This document shows, piece after piece, positions 1-11,764 of a stretch of DNA of 64,000 nt. Positions within the stretch are counted from its first letter, which is position 1; every line of letters starts with the position of its first letter. The notes beneath the pieces are model-generated. The model did no database searches and was not told the DNA's origin. It worked only from the letters and a program-made list of their open reading frames with translations. This stretch comes from Pseudomonas sp. LFM046 (GTDB lineage: Bacteria > Pseudomonadota > Gammaproteobacteria > Pseudomonadales > Pseudomonadaceae), in NCBI RefSeq assembly GCF_000949385.2, contig NZ_JYKO02000001.1:5788678-5852677 (forward strand), written 5' to 3'. The position numbers were made by a program, and so were the translations under genes.

Positions 1-721
1 CCTCGCGCCCCGCCAGGGCGTTCAGCAGGCTGGACTTGCCGGCATTCGGACGGCCGGCGATCACCACGGTCATGCCATCGCGCAGCAGGGCGCCCTGGCC
101 GGCCTCACGGATCACTGTGGATAAGTTCTCCCGCACGCCGTCCAACATCCCCAGCACGTGGCCATCGGCGAGGAAATCGATCTCCTCTTCAGGGAAGTCG
201 ATGGCGGCTTCGACGTAGATGCGCAGCTGGATCAGCTTCTCGGTCAGGGCATGGACACGCTTGGAAAACTCGCCCTGAAGGGAGCGTAGGGCGTTGCGGG
301 CGGCTTGTTCAGAGCTGGCTTCGATCAGGTCGGCGATGGCTTCGGCCTGTGCCAGGTCCAGCTTGTCATTGAGGAAGGCACGTTCGCTGAATTCACCGGG
401 ACGGGCTTGGCGTGCTCCCAGTTCCATGCAGCGACGCAGCAGCAGGTCGAGGACCACCGGGCCACCATGACCCTGCAGTTCGAATACGTCTTCACCGGTG
501 AAGGAGTTGGGACCCGGAAAATAGAGGGCTATGCCTTGGTCCAGGGTCTGCCCGGTGCCATCGAGGAAGGGGCCGTAGTGGGCGAAGCGCGGTTTCGGCG
601 TACGACCGCTGATGGCCTCGGCAATCTTCGCGGCGCGCGGCCCGGATACGCGGACAATGCCCACCCCGCCACGGCCCTGGGCGGTGGCAACGGCGGCGAT
701 GGTGTCACGGACAGGATTCAT
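1..721 (-). CDS. mnmE: tRNA modification GTPase MnmE (TrmE), N-terminal part
   Basis: Partial gene: about 240 N-terminal residues are present and the rest lies beyond the left edge. MnmE works with MnmG to make the 5-carboxymethylaminomethyl modification on wobble U34 of some tRNAs. The start at 721 gives [19 protein letters not shown], the conserved beginning of the folate-binding TrmE domain. The middle holds the helical part, and around residue 225 the Walker A motif GRPNAGKSS of the embedded G domain begins just before the edge. The C-terminal CxGK motif is outside the window. It lies downstream of yidC on the same strand, the usual Pseudomonas arrangement. Identification is secure; completeness cannot be judged. 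Confidence 0.96.
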   Translation of the reverse strand, partial: MNPVRDTIAAVATAQGRGGVGIVRVSGPRAAKIAEAISGRTPKPRFAHYGPFLDGTGQTLDQGIALYFPGPNSFTGEDVFELQGHGGPVVLDLLLRRCMELGARQARPGEFSERAFLNDKLDLAQAEAIADLIEASSEQAARNALRSLQGEFSKRVHALTEKLIQLRIYVEAAIDFPEEEIDFLADGHVLGMLDGVRENLSTVIREAGQGALLRDGMTVVIAGRPNAGKSSLLNALAGRE

Positions 722-756
722 CGGTGGATACCTTCGGGTCTGCGAATGGCGGATAG

Positions 757-783
757 CAAGACGCCCCCAGAGGGGGCGTCTTG
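757..783. terminator. perfect 12-bp hairpin between yidC and mnmE
   Basis: A perfect 12-bp stem (757-768 with 772-783) closes a 3-base loop. Seen on the minus strand it follows the yidC stop and precedes the mnmE start, but no T-run follows the stem. It may be a weak terminator, an attenuator or an RNA-stability element that uncouples mnmE from the upstream genes. Confidence 0.45.
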
Positions 784-805
784 TTCAAGCGGTCTGGCGT
801 CGCTG

Positions 806-2488
806 TCAGGCTGCTGCCTTCTTGCTGGCCGCCTCGATCTGCCGGGTAATGTACCACTGCTGGGCAATGGACAGGACGTTGTTGACCACCCAGTACAGGA
901 CCAGACCGGCCGGGAACCACAGGAAGAAGAAGGTGAAGATGATCGGCATCAGCTTCAGCACCTTGGCCTGCATGGGGTCCGGCGGGGTCGGGTTCAGCAT
1001 CTGCTGGATGAACATGGTGGCGCCCATGATGATCGGCAGGATGAAGAAGGGGTCCTTGATCGACAGGTCGGTGATCCAGAACATCCACGGGGCCTGGCGC
1101 ATATCCACGCTTTCCAGCAGTACCCAGTAGAGGGCCAGGAAGACCGGCATCTGCACCAGGATCGGCAGGCAGCCGCCCAGCGGGTTGATCTTTTCCTTCT
1201 TGTACAGCTCCATCATCGCCTGGGACATTTTCTGGCGATCGTCACCATGCTGCTCTTTCAGTGCCTGCAGCTTCGGCGACACGGCGCGCATGCGGGCCAT
1301 GGACTTGTAGCTGGCGGCGGAGAGCGGGAAGAAAGCACCTTTGATCAGGATGGTCAGGACGATGATCGACCAGCCCCAGTTGCCCAGCAGGCTGTGGATA
1401 TGTTGCAGCAGCCAGAAAATTGGCTGAGCGATGAACCACAGGAAGCCGTAGTCGACGGTCAGTTCCAGACCCGGGGAGAGTTCCTTCAGGTGGTTCTGGA
1501 TCTTCGGACCGGCGTAGAGGGTGGCGGAGGTCTCTGCCGAGGCGCCGGCCGGAACGTTCAGTGCGGGGCCGACGAAACCGACGATGTAGTTGCCGCGAGA
1601 GTCCTTGCGAGTCTGGATAGCGTTGTTCTGGTCCTTCGGTGCGACCCAGGCAGTCACGAAGTAGTGCTGCAGCCAGGCAACCCAGCCGCCCTGAACGGTT
1701 TCCTTGAAGGGTTGCTTGTCCATGTCCTTCATGGACACCTTCTTGTACGGCTCGTCCGGAGTCCAGACCGCGGCACCCAGGTAGGTGGACACGCCGGTGG
1801 CGGTGGTGGAGGACGGGTCGGCGCTGGCGTCACGCTTCAGTTGTGCGTACATGCTGCCGGTCCAGGGCTGGGCGCTCTGGTTCTCGACCTTGTACGACAC
1901 CTGCAGCTCGTATTTGCCACGGGTCAGCGTGAAGCGCTTGGTGTAGTTGACGCCGGCTTCGCTGAAGGTCAGGTCGACGACCAGTTGTTCCTGGCCGTCC
2001 GCCAATTTGTAGCTGCGCTGTGCAGCGCTGTAGGCCGGGCGACCATTTGCGCGGGCATCCGGGCCATTGGCGCCGACCAGACCGCTCTGTGCCTGGTAGA
2101 TACGCTCGCCGCCGTTGTCGAACAACTGGAACGGAACGTCCGGTCGATCCTGACGACGCGGGTACTTCGGGAGGGTCAGCTGGACGATATCGCCACCGTT
2201 CGGGTCGATGGCCAGGCTGAGGACATCGGTTTCAACGCGGATCAGGTCGGTGCTGGGAGCGGCGGCCTGCTGGGTGGGTGCCGCCTCGGTGCGTTCTGCA
2301 TTGGCGGTCGGCACGTCGTCGCTGGACTTGGCGGTTGCGGTGTTGTCCGGCAGGGTCGCTTGCGCGCTGCTGGCGCTGGTGCCTGCGGTCGGCAGGGCGG
2401 CTTGGCCGTAGTCCTGGTTCCACTGGAGAACCATCAGGTAGGACACGATTGCCAGGGCGACGATCAGGATCGAGCGTTGAATATCCAT
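806..2488 (-). CDS. yidC: membrane protein insertase YidC
   Basis: YidC (560 residues) inserts and folds inner-membrane proteins, alone or with SecYEG. The N-terminal segment (about residues 5-22, MDIQRSILIVALAIVSYLMV) is the first membrane helix. A large periplasmic domain (about 100-350) of the Gram-negative type follows, then the conserved core with four further helices (for example FLWFIAQPIFWLLQHIHSLL and the NPTPPDPMQAK cytoplasmic segment). The length is typical of gammaproteobacterial YidC. It starts only two bases after the yidD stop, so the two are translated together in the rpmH-rnpA-yidD-yidC series. Confidence 0.98.
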   Translation of the reverse strand: MDIQRSILIVALAIVSYLMVLQWNQDYGQAALPTAGTSASSAQATLPDNTATAKSSDDVPTANAERTEAAPTQQAAAPSTDLIRVETDVLSLAIDPNGGDIVQLTLPKYPRRQDRPDVPFQLFDNGGERIYQAQSGLVGANGPDARANGRPAYSAAQRSYKLADGQEQLVVDLTFSEAGVNYTKRFTLTRGKYELQVSYKVENQSAQPWTGSMYAQLKRDASADPSSTTATGVSTYLGAAVWTPDEPYKKVSMKDMDKQPFKETVQGGWVAWLQHYFVTAWVAPKDQNNAIQTRKDSRGNYIVGFVGPALNVPAGASAETSATLYAGPKIQNHLKELSPGLELTVDYGFLWFIAQPIFWLLQHIHSLLGNWGWSIIVLTILIKGAFFPLSAASYKSMARMRAVSPKLQALKEQHGDDRQKMSQAMMELYKKEKINPLGGCLPILVQMPVFLALYWVLLESVDMRQAPWMFWITDLSIKDPFFILPIIMGATMFIQQMLNPTPPDPMQAKVLKLMPIIFTFFFLWFPAGLVLYWVVNNVLSIAQQWYITRQIEAASKKAAA

Positions 2489-2490
2489 GA

Positions 2491-2736
2491 TTACTCGGCC
2501 ATCGAAGAGTTTTGGGAAGTGTTGGCGGGTGGCACCGGGTCATAGCCGCCCGGATTCCACGGATGACAGCGGCCCAGCCGACGCAGGGTCAGCCAGCCGC
2601 CTCGCAGGACGCCATGCTGTTCGATGGCTTCCTGCGCATAGCAAGAACAACTGGGATAGAAACGACAGTGACTGGCCATCAGAGGGCTGATGGCGTAGCG
2701 GTAGAACTGGATCGGAGCGAGGGCCAGTTTACGCAT
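2491..2736 (-). CDS. yidD: membrane protein insertion efficiency factor YidD
   Basis: A small protein of 81 residues belonging to the YidD (DUF37) family, which assists YidC-dependent insertion at the inner face of the membrane. The hallmark cysteine-rich stretch [19 protein letters not shown] lies near residues 24-42, and the conserved [15 protein letters not shown] follows. It overlaps the 3' end of rnpA by 8 bp and is 2 bp from yidC, the classical arrangement in proteobacteria. Confidence 0.96.
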   Translation of the reverse strand: MRKLALAPIQFYRYAISPLMASHCRFYPSCSCYAQEAIEQHGVLRGGWLTLRRLGRCHPWNPGGYDPVPPANTSQNSSMAE

Positions 2737-3133
2737 GGGGACTGTCAGACACCCCTGATTCGGTTGGGGGCTCAGGGCGAGAACGACTGCGCGCCAGGCG
2801 CTTCCAGAGTTTGCCGAACTGATGCCTCAGCTCAGGATTCTCCAGGTCGCCGATCCCCTTTCGCGCCACGATCACGATGTCCCAACCTGCCAGCAACTCG
2901 AGGTTGTGGCGGAAGGATTCACGAATTTGGCGTTTGAGGCGGTTGCGTTCTACGGAGAGCTTGACGCTCTTCTTGCCGATCACCAGACCCAGGCGGGGAT
3001 GATCGAGGCCGTTGTCACGCGCGAGGAGCAGGACGTGCTTGCCGGGAACCTTCCCGGTCGGTGAGTCGAAGACTGCTTTGAATTGTCGGGGAACCAGCAG
3101 ACGCTTTTCCCGACCGAAGCCCTGACTCACCAC
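2729..3133 (-). CDS. rnpA: ribonuclease P protein component
   Basis: The basic protein subunit of RNase P, which with the RNA subunit removes 5' leaders from tRNA precursors. The chosen start is a GTG at 3133, giving 134 residues beginning [13 protein letters not shown], matching the family start; a longer open frame reaches 3370 but runs back through rpmH and is not credible. The RNP signature [13 protein letters not shown] is near residues 61-73. It lies 14 bases after rpmH, with which it is normally co-transcribed. The C-terminal tail ([13 protein letters not shown]) is poorly conserved in the genus. Confidence 0.95.
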   Translation of the reverse strand: MVSQGFGREKRLLVPRQFKAVFDSPTGKVPGKHVLLLARDNGLDHPRLGLVIGKKSVKLSVERNRLKRQIRESFRHNLELLAGWDIVIVARKGIGDLENPELRHQFGKLWKRLARSRSRPEPPTESGVSDSPHA

Positions 3134-3147
3134 CCGTTCCGGATAAA

Positions 3148-3282
3148 TCAGACGGTCAGGCGCTTGCGGCCCTTGGCGCGACGACGCGACAGGACTTGAC
3201 GGCCGTTCTTGGTGGCCATACGGGCACGGAAACCGTGGGTGCGAGCGCGCTTGATGGTGCTGGGTTGGAAAGTGCGTTTCAT
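3148..3282 (-). CDS. rpmH: 50S ribosomal protein L34
   Basis: Forty-four residues read directly from the minus strand: [18 protein letters not shown] onward to the KGRKRLTV end, the near-invariant bacterial L34. It is a structural protein of the large ribosomal subunit. It is the first gene of the rpmH-rnpA-yidD-yidC series and lies next to oriC, which is where Pseudomonas carries it. A strong sigma-70-like promoter is visible upstream. Confidence 0.98.
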
Positions 3283-3341
3283 GATGCTTTACCTGGTGGT
3301 CACTACGGGCCGGAAGTGGCCCCCGTTTAAAGAGACCGGCA

Positions 3342-3370
3342 ATTCTAGTGAAACGGGGCGGGCAGGTCAA
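3342..3370 (-). promoter_or_regulatory. sigma-70 promoter of rpmH
   Basis: On the minus strand a perfect -35-like TTGACC (3365-3370) is separated by 17 bases from TAGAAT (3342-3347), placing transcription start about 50 bases upstream of the rpmH ATG. This is a strong consensus-like promoter, as expected for a ribosomal protein gene. Confidence 0.75.
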
Positions 3371-3582
3371 TTTCCAACCAGCACCACTGGGTAAAAGAAT
3401 ATAGAAGGAAAGGAAATTCAGAAAAGCTTGGTGATGTTTATTGAAACTGGTGACGGCGTCTGCCTGTGGAAAACTACCCGAAGTCGCGATTCTGCCTGTC
3501 GGTCAGCAGGCTAACAACCTTGTCGACAAGACGTGTCCTGCCTGTGGGATGCCTGGGCGGAAGCTGGGGGTGAAAGACCTAT

Positions 3583-3591
3583 TTATCCACA
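3583..3591 (+). promoter_or_regulatory. DnaA box
   Basis: Perfect TTATCCACA, the consensus DnaA-binding nonamer, inside the oriC interval. Confidence 0.85.
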
Positions 3592-3644
3592 GGCAGGATA
3601 TGCCCGCGGTTTTCCCCAGGGAAAAAAGGGGGGTTACGGATAGG

Positions 3645-3653
3645 TTATCCACA
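3645..3653 (+). promoter_or_regulatory. DnaA box
   Basis: Second perfect TTATCCACA in the same orientation, 62 bases (about six helical turns) after the first. Confidence 0.85.
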
Positions 3654-3730
3654 AGATTCATGCCAATCACAGGGTGTGTCGGGGCGGTGAATAACATCTT
3701 GATTTTATTCAACCATTCACCCTTTTTCGT

Positions 3731-3739
3731 GTGGATAAC
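3731..3739 (-). promoter_or_regulatory. DnaA box overlapping the dnaA promoter
   Basis: TGTGGATAA is the reverse complement of the consensus box. It overlaps the proposed -35 element of the dnaA promoter, which would allow DnaA to repress its own gene. Confidence 0.8.
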
Positions 3740-3761
3740 TCTTTCTGCGGCGGCTACAATG
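3733..3761 (+). promoter_or_regulatory. candidate dnaA promoter
   Basis: TGGATA (3733-3738), a 17-base spacer and TACAAT (3756-3761), about 45 bases before the dnaA start. The -35 sequence coincides with a DnaA box, suggesting autoregulation. The -10 is good; the -35 is weak. Confidence 0.5.
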
Positions 3762-3807
3762 ACGGCTGTTTTTTGCGTCCGGCACCTTTCCGACTTGGGG
3801 GATATCC

Positions 3808-5271
3808 GTGTCAGTGGAACTTTGGCAGCAGTGCGTGGAACTCCTGCGCGATGAGCTGCCTGCCCAGCAATTCAACACCTGGATCCGCCCATTGCAGGTT
3901 GAAGCCGATGGAGACGAGCTGCGCGTTTACGCGCCGAACAGGTTCGTCCTCGATTGGGTCAATGAGAAGTACATGGGGCGGCTTCTTGAGTTGCTCGGCG
4001 AACGCGGCAATGGCCTGGCGCCTGCCCTTTCCTTATTAATAGGCAGCAAGCGCAGCCCGGCTCCCCGGAAGGCACCGCCGCCTCCTCCGCCGGTCATGGC
4101 ACCACCGCCGCCTCCTGCTCCCGCACCTTCGCAGGTACGTATCGAGACCGTGGAAGAAAACCGCGACAACCTCGATCCGCTTGCATCCGTGGTGCAAGCG
4201 CCGGCAGTTCGTACCGAGCGTTCCGTGCAGGTGGAAGGTGCGCTGAAGCACACCAGCTACCTGAACCGTACGTTCACGTTCGAGAATTTCGTCGAGGGCA
4301 AGTCGAACCAGCTGGCCCGTGCTGCGGCCTGGCAGGTAGCGGATAACCCGAAGCACGGTTACAACCCGCTCTTCCTTTATGGCGGTGTTGGCCTCGGCAA
4401 GACGCACCTGATGCACGCTGTGGGTAACCACCTGCTGAAGAAGAACCCGAATGCCAAGGTGGTCTACCTCCACTCCGAGCGTTTCGTGGCGGACATGGTC
4501 AAGGCGTTGCAGCTGAATGCTATCAACGAGTTCAAGCGCTTCTACCGCTCGGTGGATGCGCTGCTGATCGACGATATCCAGTTCTTCGCCCGCAAGGAGC
4601 GTTCCCAGGAGGAGTTTTTCCACACCTTCAACGCCCTTCTGGAAGGTGGCCAGCAGGTGATTCTCACCAGCGACCGCTATCCGAAGGAAATCGAGGGGCT
4701 GGAGGAACGTCTGAAGTCCCGCTTCGGCTGGGGCCTGACGGTTGCCGTCGAGCCGCCTGAGCTGGAAACCCGCGTGGCGATCCTGATGAAGAAGGCCGAA
4801 CAGGCCAAGGTGGAACTGCCCCACGACGCCGCCTTCTTCATTGCCCAGCGAATCCGCTCCAACGTGCGTGAACTGGAAGGCGCGCTGAAGCGCGTGATCG
4901 CCCACGCCCACTTCATGGGCCGGGACATCACCATCGAACTGATCCGTGAGTCGCTCAAGGACCTTCTGGCCCTGCAGGACAAGCTGGTCAGCATCGACAA
5001 CATCCAGCGCACCGTAGTCGAGTACTACAAGATCAAGATGTCCGACATGCTCTCCAAGCGCCGTTCGCGCTCGGTGGCGAGGCCGCGGCAGGTCGCCATG
5101 GCACTGTCCAAGGAACTGACCAACCACAGCCTGCCGGAAATTGGTGATGCCTTCGGTGGAAGAGACCACACCACCGTGCTTCACGCCTGTCGTAAGATTG
5201 CGCAATTAAGGGAATCCGACGCGGATATTCGCGAGGATTACAAGAATCTGCTGCGTACACTGACCACCTGA
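3808..5271 (+). CDS. dnaA: chromosomal replication initiator DnaA
   Basis: DnaA (487 residues) binds DnaA boxes, opens oriC and loads the DnaB helicase. It starts at a GTG ([18 protein letters not shown]). Domain I (about 1-80) contacts partners; domain II (about 81-150) is a low-complexity linker with two proline runs around 90-106; domain III (about 155-370) is AAA+ with Walker A GGVGLGKT (192-199) and Walker [10 protein letters not shown] (about 252-260); domain IV (about 395-487) carries the DNA-binding signature [15 protein letters not shown]. It is shorter than I recall for P. aeruginosa DnaA (about 514), the difference lying in the linker. Followed 29 bases later by dnaN. Confidence 0.99.
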   Translation: MSVELWQQCVELLRDELPAQQFNTWIRPLQVEADGDELRVYAPNRFVLDWVNEKYMGRLLELLGERGNGLAPALSLLIGSKRSPAPRKAPPPPPPVMAPPPPPAPAPSQVRIETVEENRDNLDPLASVVQAPAVRTERSVQVEGALKHTSYLNRTFTFENFVEGKSNQLARAAAWQVADNPKHGYNPLFLYGGVGLGKTHLMHAVGNHLLKKNPNAKVVYLHSERFVADMVKALQLNAINEFKRFYRSVDALLIDDIQFFARKERSQEEFFHTFNALLEGGQQVILTSDRYPKEIEGLEERLKSRFGWGLTVAVEPPELETRVAILMKKAEQAKVELPHDAAFFIAQRIRSNVRELEGALKRVIAHAHFMGRDITIELIRESLKDLLALQDKLVSIDNIQRTVVEYYKIKMSDMLSKRRSRSVARPRQVAMALSKELTNHSLPEIGDAFGGRDHTTVLHACRKIAQLRESDADIREDYKNLLRTLTT

Positions 5272-5300
5272 CCGCAGCCCAAGAGGCAAGGGACTAGACC

Positions 5301-6404
5301 ATGCATTTCACAATTCAACGCGAAGCCCTGTTGAAACCCCTGCAACTGGTCGCCGGCGTCGTCGAGCGCCGCCAGACCTTGCCGGTCCTCTCCAACGTGC
5401 TACTGGTGGTTGAAGGCCAGCAGTTGTCGTTGACCGGCACTGACCTCGAGGTCGAGCTGGTTGGGCGTGTCGCCCTGGAAGAGCCGGCTGAACCGGGTGA
5501 GATCACCGTACCCGCGCGCAAGCTGATGGACATCTGCAAGAGCCTGCCCAGCGATGCCCTGATCGATATCCGTGTCGATGAGCAGAAGCTGCTGATCAAG
5601 GCTGGCCGCAGCCGTTTCACCCTCTCCACCCTGCCGGCAAATGACTTCCCGACGGTGGAAGAAGGCCCGGGTTCGCTGAACTTCAGCCTGGTACAGAGCA
5701 AGCTTCGCCGCTTGATCGAGCGCACCAGCTTCGCGATGGCGCAGCAGGATGTCCGTTACTACCTTAACGGCATGCTCCTGGAAGTGAACGGCGGCATCCT
5801 GCGTGCGGTAGCCACTGATGGCCACCGCCTGGCGATGTGTGCCATGGAGGCTGGAATCGAAGGTGTCGATCGCCACCAGGTGATCGTGCCGCGCAAAGGC
5901 ATTCTGGAACTCGCTCGCCTGCTTACCGAGCAGGATGGCGAGGTACGCATCGTCCTCGGTCAGCACCACATCCGTGCCACGACTGGCGAGTTCACCTTCA
6001 CTTCCAAGCTGGTGGATGGCAAGTTCCCGGATTACGAGCGCGTCCTGCCCCGTGGCGGTGACAAGCTGGTGATCGGTGATCGCCAGGCGCTGCGTGAAGC
6101 CTTCAGCCGTACCGCGATCCTCTCCAACGAGAAGTACCGCGGCATCCGTCTGACCCTGGCATCCAGCCTGCTGAAGATCCAAGCGAACAACCCCGAGCAG
6201 GAAGAGGCCGAAGAAGAGGTCGCTGTTGATTACAACGGCGGTAACCTCGAGATCGGTTTCAATGTGAGCTACCTGCTGGATGTGCTGGGCGTCATGTCCA
6301 CTGAGCAGGTTCGTTTGATCCTGTCCGATGCCAACAGCAGTGCTCTGGTCCAGGAAGCTGACAACGACGATTCTTCCTATGTCGTAATGCCGATGCGCCT
6401 GTAA
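5301..6404 (+). CDS. dnaN: DNA polymerase III beta subunit (sliding clamp)
   Basis: 367 residues, the standard clamp length: three similar clamp folds that dimerise to a ring around DNA and tether polymerase III and other proteins. It begins [20 protein letters not shown] and ends [10 protein letters not shown], the conserved terminus lining the partner-binding pocket. Lies between dnaA and recF in the order dnaA-dnaN-recF-gyrB; the recF start follows 7 bases after its stop. Confidence 0.99.
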   Translation: MHFTIQREALLKPLQLVAGVVERRQTLPVLSNVLLVVEGQQLSLTGTDLEVELVGRVALEEPAEPGEITVPARKLMDICKSLPSDALIDIRVDEQKLLIKAGRSRFTLSTLPANDFPTVEEGPGSLNFSLVQSKLRRLIERTSFAMAQQDVRYYLNGMLLEVNGGILRAVATDGHRLAMCAMEAGIEGVDRHQVIVPRKGILELARLLTEQDGEVRIVLGQHHIRATTGEFTFTSKLVDGKFPDYERVLPRGGDKLVIGDRQALREAFSRTAILSNEKYRGIRLTLASSLLKIQANNPEQEEAEEEVAVDYNGGNLEIGFNVSYLLDVLGVMSTEQVRLILSDANSSALVQEADNDDSSYVVMPMRL

Positions 6405-6411
6405 CGACTCA

Positions 6412-9935
<3,524 letters not shown>

Positions 9936-9980
9936 CCCTTCTGGTGCGCCGCACCAGGAATCACACTGAGGAACAAGCAG

Positions 9981-10013
9981 AACCCCCGGCCAATAGGTCG
10001 GGGGTTTTGTTTT
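9981..10013 (+). terminator. Rho-independent terminator after gyrB
   Basis: Stem AACCCCCG (9981-9988) pairs with CGGGGGTT (9999-10006) over a 10-base loop and is followed by TTGTTTT. It ends the dnaA-gyrB group of genes. Confidence 0.85.
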
Positions 10014-10148
10014 GACGAATGGAAAGTGTCTCGAAAGGTGCAGTGTCCGAGATGCCAGACCCAGGAAGCTGTGGCGTGGCGGCCGTCGATGGGGCGCTGG
10101 CAGAATGCATCGTTCAGTTCACCACCGTACTGGAGAGCCAGTTGGGTT

Positions 10149-11000
10149 ATGCGCATCATCCTGAGCAGAAAGGGCTTCGATTCGTCCGCAGGCGGCTGTC
10201 CCAGTCCAATCCTGCCGGACGGGCGCCTCTGCTCGCTGCCCATACCCGACGACCGATCGCCAATCACCTATTCCAGCGTTGATTTCGACGGAGTGAATCT
10301 TGGCGAATTGCTGGCGTTGCTGACCGGCGATGGCGCCTGGCATGGAAGCGGGGCTCACCTGGATCCTGATTTGCGCGCTGACGCCCTTCCCCGCTCGCCT
10401 GGCTGGAAGCCCCTGCTGGGGCAAAGTGGCAGCGCCCAAGGGCATCTGCGCAATGAATCGGTGACGGTGGGTGACCTGTTCCTTTTCTTCGGATCCTTTC
10501 GCCCGATCCAGCAGGCAGCAGATGGTTGGCGTTTCATCCCGGACCAGATGCCCCGGCATGTGATCTGGGGATGGCTGCAGGTCGGTGAAATCCTCAAGGT
10601 CGATGAGCTGCCGTCAGACGCTGTTGCGTGGGCGCGATACCACCCGCACTTCGCGTATGGGGAGGACCCCAGCAACACCTTGTACCTAGCCACGGAAAGG
10701 TTGAATCTGGATCAGCTGGCGCGGGAATTTCCCGGGGCGGGTACCTTTCGCAGTGTGGATGAGCGCCTGGTACTCACGGCGCCTGAGTCGAGGCTGCAGA
10801 CCCGCTGGAAACTCCCGGCGTTTTTTGCGCCTGGAGCAGGCCGGGAAGGATTGAGCTTCCACCGCAATCGAAGTCGCTGGACGATGGAGGGGAATCGCTG
10901 TTTGCTGAACAGTGCATTCAGAGGCCAGGAGTTTGTCCTGGACACGGCAGGCTGCGGCTTAGCGCTGGACTGGCTGATTGACCTGCTGGCCGCAGCGTGA
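10149..11000 (+). CDS. Nmad3-like protein (nucleotide modification associated domain 3)
   Basis: About 283 residues from the ATG at 10149. The start MRIILSRKGFDSSAGGCPSP with the following DGRLCSLPIPD is the pattern I associate with the Nmad3 family, predicted from gene neighbourhoods in phages and bacteria to act in DNA base modification; no reaction is established. An open frame extends 41 codons upstream, but that part looks unlike the family and the ATG is preceded by GAGAG. The protein has no signal peptide or membrane segment. It stands alone, with no modification enzyme nearby, between gyrB and a regulatory RNA, a place where P. aeruginosa PAO1 has nothing as I recall. The family call is by memory of the N-terminal motif and needs a profile search. 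Confidence 0.7.
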   Translation: MRIILSRKGFDSSAGGCPSPILPDGRLCSLPIPDDRSPITYSSVDFDGVNLGELLALLTGDGAWHGSGAHLDPDLRADALPRSPGWKPLLGQSGSAQGHLRNESVTVGDLFLFFGSFRPIQQAADGWRFIPDQMPRHVIWGWLQVGEILKVDELPSDAVAWARYHPHFAYGEDPSNTLYLATERLNLDQLAREFPGAGTFRSVDERLVLTAPESRLQTRWKLPAFFAPGAGREGLSFHRNRSRWTMEGNRCLLNSAFRGQEFVLDTAGCGLALDWLIDLLAAA

Positions 11001-11058
11001 CCCCGCGCCGCACAGGAAGCTTTTCCTTTCCGGGCAAGGGGATACTCGCCGGAAACAT

Positions 11059-11102
11059 GGGGTAACACCGCGGTCGCAAAGATGTTGACGGAGTGTTACC
11101 CC
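11059..11102. promoter_or_regulatory. 10-bp inverted repeat, candidate activator (CbrB) site
   Basis: GGGGTAACAC (11059-11068) is repeated exactly in inverted form as GTGTTACCCC (11093-11102) with 24 bases between. The half sites GTAACA/TGTTAC are those described for the response regulator CbrB upstream of crcZ in P. putida, but here they face in the opposite order with a longer spacer. It lies about 145-185 bases upstream of the proposed sigma-54 start, a normal enhancer distance. Confidence 0.55.
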
Positions 11103-11218
11103 CGACCCGGCCCGAGAGAACCCGGACGAGTCGTATGGGAACATTTCTGGGCACGTCGAGGACTATCCTGAGAGCGTGAATGGCTTAACACATTGATTTA
11201 TATGTGTTTTTTATTTTA

Positions 11219-11234
11219 TGGCACGACTCATGCT
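11219..11234 (+). promoter_or_regulatory. sigma-54 (RpoN) promoter of the CrcZ-like RNA
   Basis: TGGCAC (11219-11224) and ATGCT (11230-11234) give GG and GC dinucleotides exactly 10 bases apart, the -24/-12 pattern of sigma-54 promoters. Transcription would start near 11245, exactly where the CrcZ-like 5' end GCACAACAACAATAA begins. Confidence 0.8.
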
Positions 11235-11244
11235 CTATATATGG

Positions 11245-11602
11245 CACAACAACAATAAAAAGCTTCAAAAAGAACGTTTTTCGACTCTGACAAAACAAAA
11301 ACAACAGCCGCAGAGAAGAAGCAAACCGATTTTTTTGGACAGGGTGTGCCGTTCCGCACCCGGTAACCAGAGCAACAGAACAATAAAACTACCTTGAGGT
11401 AGCGGCGCTCCGGTTGGTTCAGAAATGACGATGGCATGATCAGCGTCCAAAAAAATCCGTTTGCCCTAGGTCCATGTTGGGACCAGCCATTTCTGGCTCG
11501 CTATGAGCCAGTAGCGAAGAACAACAACGAACACTCGATAAGAACAACAACAAAAAAAATGAAGAAACATTTGAGGGGAGCTTCGGCTCCCCTCAGTGTT
11601 TT
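11245..11602 (+). ncRNA. CrcZ/CrcY/CrcX-type regulatory RNA (Hfq/Crc decoy)
   Basis: No credible protein is encoded here. The region is about 355 bases long, unusually A-rich for this genome and ends at a strong terminator. It carries at least five A-rich CA motifs of the AAnAAnAA kind: near 11247-11262, 11290-11305, 11371-11387, 11519-11528 and 11541-11558. The 5' end GCACAACAACAATAA resembles the start of CrcZ as I remember it. These RNAs sequester Hfq with Crc and relieve catabolite repression; they are made from sigma-54 promoters under CbrAB. Promoter, length, motifs and terminator all agree. Which paralogue (crcZ, crcY or crcX) it is cannot be said; cbrB is not adjacent, so it is probably not crcZ itself. 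Confidence 0.8.
11572..11601 (+). terminator. Rho-independent terminator of the CrcZ-like RNA
   Basis: Perfect 10-bp stem TGAGGGGAGC (11572-11581) with a TTCG tetraloop and GCTCCCCTCA (11586-11595), followed by GTGTTTTCC. The 160 bases after it, up to the next gene, show nothing recognisable. Confidence 0.85.
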
Positions 11603-11764
11603 CCGGCTTCCGTAAAACTCCCCCTCCCCAAGCTTCCCCCCATTGCCCACAGCAGCGCGCATTCCCGTGTTTTACCGACAGGGTAGGGCGTCGCCATGTC
11701 GAGCGGTGGAGCGTAGGCTGGAGGCGCTTGCAGGGGCCCTGGAGCCCGTTTGAGGTGTAGCAGG

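Larger units (their letters stand above)
3283..3807. other. oriC: chromosomal replication origin region (oriC)
   Basis: The 525-base gap between rpmH and dnaA has no credible gene and is richer in A+T than its surroundings. It contains perfect DnaA boxes at 3583-3591 and 3645-3653 (plus) and 3731-3739 (minus), plus a one-mismatch box TGTGGAAAA at 3465-3473. The stretch around 3685-3725, with ATCTTGATTTTATTC, is a candidate unwinding element. Pseudomonas origins are known from this rpmH-dnaA interval. The exact unwinding site is inferred. Confidence 0.88.

Noticed and set aside
305-2545. A 746-residue open frame on the plus strand opposite mnmE and yidC
   Set aside because: It is the complement of yidC and mnmE, and those have complete family motifs. 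High-GC DNA gives long shadow frames.
3441-3854. 137-residue plus-strand frame across oriC and dnaA start
   Set aside because: It covers the DnaA boxes and the dnaA promoter and runs out of frame into dnaA.
11228-11437. 69-residue minus-strand frame within the CrcZ-like region
   Set aside because: It runs through A-rich, repeat-containing sequence with no ribosome-binding site and is opposite to the RNA, promoter and terminator.
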